Of a stretch of DNA of 6,518 nucleotides, positions 1-5,451 are shown piece after piece (position 1 is the first letter of the stretch; each line of letters begins with the position of its first letter). A model generated the notes under the pieces. It saw only the letters and a program-made list of their open reading frames with translations, ran no database searches and had not been told where the DNA came from. Made by a program: the position numbers and the translations under genes. Origin of the DNA: CAZOHN01 sp964579325 (GTDB taxonomy: Bacteria; Pseudomonadota; Alphaproteobacteria; Rhodobacterales; Rhodobacteraceae); assembly GCA_964579325.1 (NCBI GenBank), contig CAZOHN010000200.1, forward strand, positions 1-6,518. The letters are read 5' to 3'.

Positions 1-40
1 ACCGCGCCCGGAACGGCCCCGGTGGCTGCTGCATCGTCAT
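1..40 (-). CDS. Possible N-terminus of a gene cut by the left edge
   Basis: An ATG on the minus strand at 40-38 is preceded by AGGA seven bases upstream and opens a frame (MTMQQPPGPFRAR) that stays open to the window edge. The same frame also contains an upstream ATG at 79-77, without a good ribosome binding site. It would lie about 120 bases downstream of the oxidoreductase gene on the same strand, so it could be the next gene of that operon or a separate unit. Only 13 codons are visible, which is far too little to recognise a family. In GC-rich DNA such an open stretch can occur by chance. Confidence 0.2.
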   Translation of the reverse strand, partial: MTMQQPPGPFRAR

Positions 41-160
41 CTCGCGGTCCTGTCCTTCGTGTTCATGCTTTGTGCCCATCGCTACATCGCTCGGAACGAC
101 CCTGCAAAGCGCTCCGCGTTGTCGGTCCGACCGCACTGCGGCGCGTGCCGGTCCGGCGGG

Positions 161-1156
161 TCACGGTCTCAGCAGGACCTTTCCGACGTGACCGGCGCTC
201 TCGAGAAGGCTGTGCGCTTCCGCGGCCTGGTCGAACGGCAGGACGAGATGCGTGACGGCCTGCAGCCTGCCCGCCGCGAACAGCGGCCAGACCCCGTCGG
301 CAAGATCGTTCGCTACCGCGGTCTTGAAGGCTTCGGGGCGCGAGCGGAGGGTCGAGCCGGTGTAGAGCAGCCGCTTGAGCATGATCGGCATCAGGTCGAT
401 CTCGACCTTCGAGCCCTTGTTGAAGGCAAGCTGGATGATCCGGGCATCGTGCCGGGCCGCCTTGATGTTGCGGGCGATATAGTCGCCTCCGATGATGTCA
501 AGAATGATGTCCGCGCCACCTTCCTCGCGGCAGACCTCCACGAAGTCCTCTTCGCGGAAGTTGATCGTCCGGTGCGCGCCGAGGTTCTTCGCGAAGGCTG
601 CGGTCTCGCCAGAGTCGACCGTGGTCAGCACCTTGAGCCCCAGAGCCGCGCCAAGCTGGATCGCGGTCGAGCCGATCCCGCCGGAGCCGCCGTGCACGAG
701 GAACGTCGCGCCTTGGGGGATCTCCTGCCGGTGGAAGACATTGCTCCACACCGTGAAGTATGTTTCGGGCAGGCCAGCCGCGTGGAGCGTTTCGATGCCG
801 GCCGGAACCGGCAGGCAATGGCCCGCATTGACCGCGACATACTCGGCGTAGCCGCCCCCATTGGTGAGCGCGCACACCGTCTCGCCCAGCAGGTGGCCGC
901 CCACGCCTTCGCCGGTCACAACGATCTCGCCCGAGACCTCGAGGCCGAGAAGGTCGGACGCGCCCTTCGGTGGCGGATAGTGCCCGCGCCTCTGCACGAG
1001 GTCGGGGCCATTCACACCCGCCGCCGTGACGCGGATCAGGACTTCCCCCGGCCGCAGGTCGGGCAGGGGACGCGACCCCGACACGAGGACATCCGGCGGT
1101 CCGGGCTCGCGCATCTCGACGGTGCGCATCAGGGCGGGCAGGGGGGCAGCAGGCAT
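161..1156 (-). CDS. NAD(P)H quinone oxidoreductase, PIG3/TP53I3 family (zinc-free MDR)
   Basis: This 331-residue protein is a medium-chain dehydrogenase/reductase of the zinc-independent quinone oxidoreductase branch, which in its characterised members uses NADPH to reduce quinones. The order of motifs matches human TP53I3 (PIG3) along the whole length. An N-terminal GroES-like domain contains AAGVNGPDLVQRRGHY (45-60) and GLEVSGEI (71-78). The Rossmann fold has the glycine-rich VHGGSGGIGS (154-163), and TGSTLRSR lies at 266-273. The catalytic and structural zinc cysteines of alcohol dehydrogenases are absent, and the length equals the family norm (about 330). The start at 1156 is chosen because GAGGAG lies eight bases upstream. 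An internal ATG at 1129 (Met10) fits the usual family N-terminus equally well but has no ribosome binding site. The gene begins 22 bases after the ligase alpha gene and is the last clear gene of that operon. The true substrate is not shown by the sequence; an unsaturated acyl-CoA made by the neighbouring ligase is a conceivable alternative to quinone. The family call is solid, the physiological role is not. Confidence 0.9.
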   Translation of the reverse strand: MPAAPLPALMRTVEMREPGPPDVLVSGSRPLPDLRPGEVLIRVTAAGVNGPDLVQRRGHYPPPKGASDLLGLEVSGEIVVTGEGVGGHLLGETVCALTNGGGYAEYVAVNAGHCLPVPAGIETLHAAGLPETYFTVWSNVFHRQEIPQGATFLVHGGSGGIGSTAIQLGAALGLKVLTTVDSGETAAFAKNLGAHRTINFREEDFVEVCREEGGADIILDIIGGDYIARNIKAARHDARIIQLAFNKGSKVEIDLMPIMLKRLLYTGSTLRSRPEAFKTAVANDLADGVWPLFAAGRLQAVTHLVLPFDQAAEAHSLLESAGHVGKVLLRP

Positions 1157-1178
1157 CGTTCCGGCTCCTCGGTCGGTC

Positions 1179-2051
1179 TCAGGCCAGCGCCTTGACCACG
1201 GTGCCGACGACTTCGGCGGCATCCTGTGCAAGCAGCACACCGGCGCGGCGGAGCTTGGCGATCTTGTCCTCGGCCGTCTCCAGCCCGAAGACCGAGAGTG
1301 TCCCGGCATGGCCCATGCGACGTCCGCGCGGAGCGTGGCGCCCGACGACAAGCCCGATCACCGGCTTGCCGTAGTCGACCGAGGCCAGATACTCGGCCGC
1401 CTTCTCTTCTTCACGCCCCCCGATCTCGCCAATCAACACGACTGCTTCGGTCTCGGGATCGTCGCGGAAGCGCTGCAGGCACTCTACAAAGCCTATCCCG
1501 TGCAGCGTGTCGCCGCCGATACCGACCGTGGTCGACTGGCCCAGACCCGCGGCACTGCAATTCGCGAGGATCTCGGAGGTCAGCGAGGCCGAGCGTGAAA
1601 CGATCCCGATGCTGCCCGGCTTGGCGTGCCGCGTCGGCATGACGCCGATCTTGCATTGCTCGGGCGTCAGGATGCCTTGCGAGTTCGGGCCGATCAGCAC
1701 GGTCGAGGACCCGCCAAGGGCACGCTTGACGCGCGCCATGTCGTGCTGGGCGACGCGCTCGGTCACGCAGACGACGACGTCGAGCTTCGCTTCGATCGCC
1801 TCGATCGCCGCATCGGCGACGTTGGGGGCCGGAACGATGAGAAGACTGGCTGTCGCGCCGGTTTCGCGGACCGCGTCGGCGACCGTGTCGAAGACCGGCA
1901 GTCCGAGGTGCTGACTGCCTCCACGGCCCGGTCGGATGCCGCCCACATAGGTCGAACCATAGCGGACCGCCTGGTCGGTGTAGAAGGTGCCCGCGCGGCC
2001 GGTGATGCCCTGCACGAGGACACGGGTGTCGCGGTTCACGAGGATAGCCAT
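1179..2051 (-). CDS. SucD-like ADP-forming acyl-CoA ligase alpha subunit (atypical succinate--CoA ligase)
   Basis: The 290-residue product has the length and layout of the succinyl-CoA synthetase alpha subunit. An N-terminal CoA-binding Rossmann domain carries QGITGRAGTF (14-23) and GGIRPGRGG (37-45). The ligase domain carries GEIGG (208-212) and the phosphohistidine loop MGHAG, with His248 as the residue that carries phosphate between ATP and the acid. In family terms it would bind CoA and form acyl-CoA with the beta subunit encoded just upstream. The loop that is normally GPNCPG reads GPNSQG (121-126), and the normal SRSGTLTYE reads SRSASLTSE (152-160). Both changes lie near the thioester site, and GPNS is more like the NDP-forming acetyl-CoA synthetase relatives. 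The start ATG shares one base with the beta-subunit stop (TGATG) and has GGAGGG upstream, so translation is probably coupled. It could be annotated sucD, but no TCA-cycle gene is nearby and I infer a different acid substrate. Malate thiokinase (MtkB) is an alternative, but MtkB as I recall it keeps the cysteine. Confidence 0.88.
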   Translation of the reverse strand: MAILVNRDTRVLVQGITGRAGTFYTDQAVRYGSTYVGGIRPGRGGSQHLGLPVFDTVADAVRETGATASLLIVPAPNVADAAIEAIEAKLDVVVCVTERVAQHDMARVKRALGGSSTVLIGPNSQGILTPEQCKIGVMPTRHAKPGSIGIVSRSASLTSEILANCSAAGLGQSTTVGIGGDTLHGIGFVECLQRFRDDPETEAVVLIGEIGGREEEKAAEYLASVDYGKPVIGLVVGRHAPRGRRMGHAGTLSVFGLETAEDKIAKLRRAGVLLAQDAAEVVGTVVKALA

Positions 2052-2857
2052 CAGCGCCGCCCTCCGCTCGCCATCTCGACAGCGCCCTTCACGGCGCTCT
2101 TCATGTCGTCGTAGATCGTCACCGGAACGGCGCGGTCCTTGAGGATCTTCAGGCCCCAGTCGGCATTTTGCCCGGCGAGACGCGCCGCGACAGGCGGCTT
2201 GCGCGTCGCGCGGGCATAGGCAAAGGCCACGCCCTCGGCGACGGTATCGCAGACCGTCATGCCGCCGCCGTGCACGTTGAGCAAGAGCGCCTTCACCGAC
2301 GGGTCGCGCAGAAGGATCTCCACGCCGCGCGCGATGTCGAAGCTCGTAGCCGTGGTGCGGATGTCCATGAAGTTCGCCGGCCGGCCCTTCGCGTCGACGA
2401 CCATGTCGTTGGTCGCAAGGCCGAGACCCGCGCCATTCACGATCACCCCGATATCGCCATCCAGCTTCACGAAGTTGATGTTGCTCCGCTGCGCCTCGGA
2501 TTCCGGCGCAAGCATCCGCTGATCGGCAAGGAAAGCTTCAAACTCGGGATGCCGGAACATTGCATTGTCGTCGATGATGATCTTGGCATCGACCGCGACC
2601 CAACTGCCATCCGCAACTTCGGCAAACGGGTTGATCTCGAGAAGCGTCATGTCGTTTTCGACAAAGGCGGTTCTGGCGGCAAGGACCGTGTCGGTGGCCG
2701 CGGGCGCGGAGATTCCGAGGTTTGCGAGGAAAGTTGCCAGCGGCTCGGCACCGCCACCCTCCACAAGGACCAGCGTTTGCACGGTCTCGGAGTCCATCCG
2801 CGCGCGTTCCTCGAAGTTCACGCCGCCCTCGGAGGACGCGAGCAGGAGCGGGTGCCC
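2051..2857 (-). CDS. SucC-like ADP-forming acyl-CoA ligase beta subunit, 5' end lost in assembly gap
   Basis: The visible 268 residues are the C-terminal two-thirds of an ATP-grasp CoA-ligase beta subunit. Compared with E. coli SucC (388 residues), the alignment begins near residue 119 (LLLASSEGG against VFMASTEGG), so about 118 N-terminal residues are in the gap. Retained features are the Mg-nucleotide motif LLEINPFAE (72-80 of the visible part), the acidic VDAKI that follows, NGAGL (141-145) and the C-terminal flavodoxin-like ligase domain that contacts the alpha subunit. Two loops differ from SucC. NFLDVGGGA is NFMDIRTTA (162-170), and NIFGGIVRCD is NVHGGGMTVCD (194-204), one residue longer. 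In known structures these loops contribute to the carboxylate pocket, so succinate is doubtful as substrate. It is the first gene of the ligase operon, and its stop overlaps the alpha-subunit start by one base. The gene is broken only by the Ns; no frameshift is seen in the readable part. Confidence 0.87.
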   Translation of the reverse strand, partial: GHPLLLASSEGGVNFEERARMDSETVQTLVLVEGGGAEPLATFLANLGISAPAATDTVLAARTAFVENDMTLLEINPFAEVADGSWVAVDAKIIIDDNAMFRHPEFEAFLADQRMLAPESEAQRSNINFVKLDGDIGVIVNGAGLGLATNDMVVDAKGRPANFMDIRTTATSFDIARGVEILLRDPSVKALLLNVHGGGMTVCDTVAEGVAFAYARATRKPPVAARLAGQNADWGLKILKDRAVPVTIYDDMKSAVKGAVEMASGGRR

Positions 2858-2957
2858 NNNNNNNNNNNNNNNNNNNNNNNNNNNNNNNNNNNNNNNNNNN
2901 NNNNNNNNNNNNNNNNNNNNNNNNNNNNNNNNNNNNNNNNNNNNNNNNNNNNNNNNN
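2858..2957. other. Assembly gap (100 Ns)
   Basis: There are exactly 100 consecutive Ns, the conventional filler for a scaffold gap of unknown length. The gap removes the 5' part of the ligase beta gene, the divergent promoter region and the 5' part of the LysR gene. Family lengths imply far more than 100 missing bases: about 118 codons on one side and about 57 on the other, plus intergenic DNA. Confidence 0.97.
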
Positions 2958-3680
2958 CAGGGCCTCACAATCGAAGGCGAGACCGTCGTCGCCCATGCGC
3001 GGCAGATTCTCGATCAGTTGCGCGCGCTGGAAAACGACGTGAAGGGTGCACGCGGCCAGATCGTCGGGACACTCGTGCTCGGGGTGATCCCGACGGCCAC
3101 AGCCGAAGCCGCGCGGATCGCGAGACGCCTTGGCGACACTCACCCCGACATCCGCTTCCGCATCGAGATGGCCACCTCGCTGGCAATCCAGCAGGGCATC
3201 CTCGACGGTGTGTTCGACGCCGGCATCACCTACACCGAAGGAACCGCCGCCGACCTCATGAAGGTCGAGCCTCTCTACCATGAGCGCTATATCCTGCTCG
3301 CCCCGGAAGGTCTCGTGGCGGAACCGGCGGAGACGATCACCTGGCGCGATGCGGCGGCGCTTCCGCTGACGCTGCTCGAGCCCGGCATGCAGAACCGCCG
3401 GATCATCGACCGTGTGTTCGAGGAGGCGGGGGCGCATCCCCGGGTGATGCTCGAGACCAACGGCTTCATCCCCGCGGTTGTTCTTGCGATCGAGGGTCTG
3501 GCGGCTACGGTGGTTCCCGAAGTGATCGTCGACTCGCTCGGCCCGGTTCGTGGTACGGTTGCGATGCGTCTGGTGGAACCACGGGTTGAAAAGGCGATCA
3601 GCCTCGTCACGCCCGCCCGAAGCCGCCGCGTCCCGGTTGTCGAGGCCTTGAGGGATGTTCTGGGGCTGACCGGGCGATAA
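2958..3680 (+). CDS. LysR-type transcriptional regulator, 5' end lost in assembly gap
   Basis: The readable 240 residues begin at QGLTIEGETVVAHARQIL. In LysR proteins this is the end of the winged helix-turn-helix followed by the linker helix, so roughly the first 57 residues, including the DNA-recognition helix, are missing. The periplasmic-binding-protein-like effector domain then starts at GTLVLGVIPTATAEAARI and continues through FDAGITYTE and YHERYILLAPEG to a normal C-terminus. The gene ends in TAA. It stands between the divergent CoA-ligase operon and the co-directional formate dehydrogenase operon. LysR proteins usually control the divergent neighbour and often an adjacent operon in response to a pathway metabolite. 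LysR regulators called FdsR accompany fds formate dehydrogenase genes in some Proteobacteria, and this could be their counterpart. The effector cannot be read from the sequence. Family certain, target and ligand inferred. Confidence 0.92.
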   Translation, partial: QGLTIEGETVVAHARQILDQLRALENDVKGARGQIVGTLVLGVIPTATAEAARIARRLGDTHPDIRFRIEMATSLAIQQGILDGVFDAGITYTEGTAADLMKVEPLYHERYILLAPEGLVAEPAETITWRDAAALPLTLLEPGMQNRRIIDRVFEEAGAHPRVMLETNGFIPAVVLAIEGLAATVVPEVIVDSLGPVRGTVAMRLVEPRVEKAISLVTPARSRRVPVVEALRDVLGLTGR

Positions 3681-3764
3681 TCTGGGGTTATCGCATAATC
3701 CGCGAATGAAATTTGACGATGCAAATCGCTGAATGCATGGTCGCGCAAACGAACCGGAGGAATC
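3681..3764 (+). promoter_or_regulatory. Intergenic region upstream of formate dehydrogenase, candidate promoter/operator
   Basis: These 84 bases are locally AT-richer than the surrounding genes. They contain TTAT-CGC-ATAA (3688-3698), which overlaps a -10-like CATAAT (3694-3699). They also contain a -35-like TTGACG (3713-3718), AAATTT (3709-3714), and a five-base inverted repeat ATGCA/TGCAT separated by ten bases (3719-3723 and 3734-3738). The last fits the T-N11-A form of LysR sites (T3720, A3732). No convincing paired -35/-10 promoter with 16-18 base spacing is seen. GGAGG at 3756-3760, four bases before the ATG, is a strong ribosome binding site for the formate dehydrogenase beta gene. Operator function is inferred from position and symmetry only. 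There is no T-rich hairpin terminator after the LysR gene, so read-through from it is possible. Confidence 0.4.
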
Positions 3765-5450
3765 ATGGCACCGCTTGATGAAGATCGCGGCACCCAGAAA
3801 CAGCAACGCCGCGGGCGCAAGACCCCGAAAGGGCGTCAATACGATGACGTATCGCTGTCGGAGGTGCGTGGCCTGCTTGGCGACCGTCCGCGCCGCCGCG
3901 ACCTGCTGATCGAGTTTCTGCACCTCATCCAGGACACCTACGGGCACCTGTCGGCGCGCCACCTCCGGGCGCTGGCCGAAGAGATGCGTCTGTCGATGGC
4001 AGAGGTCTGGGAAGTCGCGACGTTCTACGCGCATTTCGATTGCGTGCGCGAAGGCGAAGCCGCGCCTCCCGCGCTCACGATCCGGGTTTGCGACTCGCTT
4101 TCCTGCGAGATCGCAGGGGCCGACGAACTGGCCCGCGCGCTTGCCGCAGGGACCGACCCGGCCGCGGTTCGGATCCTGCGCGCGCCCTGCATGGGGCGGT
4201 GCGAGGCGGCGCCGGTGGCGGAGGTCGGGCACAACCATATCGGCCACGCATCGCCCGAAGCGGTGCTGGCAGCGGCCGGCGCGGGGGACACGCACCCCCA
4301 CGTCGTGCCTTACGAAACCTTCGCCGACTATCGCGCCGGGGGCGGCTACGACACGCTGATGGACCTGCGGAAAGGCAGCGACTGGGAGGCCGTGCAGGCA
4401 AAGGTCGCAGCGTCGGGGCTTCGCGGCCTTGGGGGCGCGGGTTTCCCGTCGGGTAAAAAGTGGGGTTTCGTGCGCGCCAACCCCGGCCCGCGGTACCTCG
4501 CCGTGAACGGCGACGAGGGCGAACCCGGCACCTTCAAGGACCGCTGGTATCTCGAACGCACTCCGCACCTGTTCCTCGAGGGGATGCTGATCGCCGCCTG
4601 GGCCGTGGATGCCGAGACCTGCTTCATCTACCTGCGCGACGAATATCCCGCCATCCGCGAAATCCTGCAGACCGAGATCGCGGCGCTCGAAAGCGCCGGT
4701 ATCGTCGCGAAGGGCTACATCGACCTGCGCCGCGGGGCAGGGGCCTACATCTGCGGCGAAGAGTCCGCGATGATCGAAAGCATCGAGGGAAAGCGCGGCC
4801 TGCCGCGCCACCGTCCTCCCTACGTCGCACAGGTGGGCATCTTCGACCGCCCGACACTGGTGCACAACATCGAGACGCTGCACTGGGTCGCGCGGATCTG
4901 CCGCGAAGGGCCGGAAGTTCTGAGCGCGACCGAGAAGAACGGCCGCAAGGGCCTGCGCTCCTATTCCGTCTCGGGCCGGGTTCGGGACCCGGGCGTCTAC
5001 CTGCTTCCGGCAGGCTCGACGATCCGCGACATCATCCACGCCGCCGGTGGGATGGCCGAAGGGCACCGCTTCACGGCCTATCAGCCGGGCGGACCGTCCT
5101 CGGGCCTGCTGCCCGCGTCCATCGACGACGTGCCGCTCGACTTCGATACGCTGCAACCTCTCGGCACCTTCATCGGATCGGCCGCGGTTGTGATCCTGTC
5201 CGATCAGGACAGCCCGCGCGCGGCGGCGCTCAACATGCTGAAGTTCTTCGAAAAGGAGAGCTGCGGCCAATGCACCCCCTGCCGGGTGGGATGCGAGAAG
5301 GCGGTCAAGCTGATGTCTCAGCCCAAATGGGACAAGGCCCTGCTCGAGGACCTTTGCCAGACCATGGCGGATGCCTCCATCTGCGGTCTGGGGCAGGCGG
5401 CCCCGAACCCGATCCGGCTTACCATCAAGCATTTCCCGAACGAGGTCTGA
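3765..5450 (+). CDS. fdh1B: NAD-dependent formate dehydrogenase beta subunit, FdsG-FdsB (NuoE-NuoF) fusion
   Basis: This 561-residue diaphorase subunit passes electrons from the catalytic subunit through FeS clusters to FMN and NAD+ in the cytoplasm. After a basic, probably disordered N-terminus (1-28), residues about 30-150 form a NuoE/FdsG-like thioredoxin-fold domain. Its [2Fe-2S] ligands are Cys109, Cys114, Cys142 and Cys146 (Cx4C, Cx3C). From about residue 200 a NuoF/FdsB-like domain follows. It has the FMN/NADH glycine loop RGLGGAGFPSGKKW (220-233), NGDEGEPGTFKD (248-259), ICGEES (329-334) and the [4Fe-4S] ligands Cys500, Cys503, Cys506 and Cys540. R. capsulatus and C. necator encode these as separate FdsG and FdsB proteins. 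The fusion and length match the beta subunit of M. extorquens FDH1, hence the symbol. Translation starts at the ATG after GGAGG. The alpha gene follows one base after the stop. A complex I origin is unlikely because NuoE and NuoF are normally separate and the partner is a formate dehydrogenase. Confidence 0.93.
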   Translation: MAPLDEDRGTQKQQRRGRKTPKGRQYDDVSLSEVRGLLGDRPRRRDLLIEFLHLIQDTYGHLSARHLRALAEEMRLSMAEVWEVATFYAHFDCVREGEAAPPALTIRVCDSLSCEIAGADELARALAAGTDPAAVRILRAPCMGRCEAAPVAEVGHNHIGHASPEAVLAAAGAGDTHPHVVPYETFADYRAGGGYDTLMDLRKGSDWEAVQAKVAASGLRGLGGAGFPSGKKWGFVRANPGPRYLAVNGDEGEPGTFKDRWYLERTPHLFLEGMLIAAWAVDAETCFIYLRDEYPAIREILQTEIAALESAGIVAKGYIDLRRGAGAYICGEESAMIESIEGKRGLPRHRPPYVAQVGIFDRPTLVHNIETLHWVARICREGPEVLSATEKNGRKGLRSYSVSGRVRDPGVYLLPAGSTIRDIIHAAGGMAEGHRFTAYQPGGPSSGLLPASIDDVPLDFDTLQPLGTFIGSAAVVILSDQDSPRAAALNMLKFFEKESCGQCTPCRVGCEKAVKLMSQPKWDKALLEDLCQTMADASICGLGQAAPNPIRLTIKHFPNEV

Positions 5451-5451
5451 G

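Noticed and set aside
123..157. Inverted repeats CGGTC-C-GACCG and GCCGG-T-CCGGC as a terminator after the oxidoreductase gene
   Set aside because: The one-base centres cannot form a hairpin loop, and no T-tract follows on the minus strand.
59..1195. Long plus-strand open frame opposite the quinone oxidoreductase
   Set aside because: The minus-strand protein aligns end to end with a known family and has a good ribosome binding site; the plus-strand frame has neither.
1179..2857. Housekeeping succinyl-CoA synthetase of the TCA cycle
   Set aside because: There are no neighbouring mdh, sucA or sucB genes, and several near-invariant substrate-loop residues are altered in both subunits.
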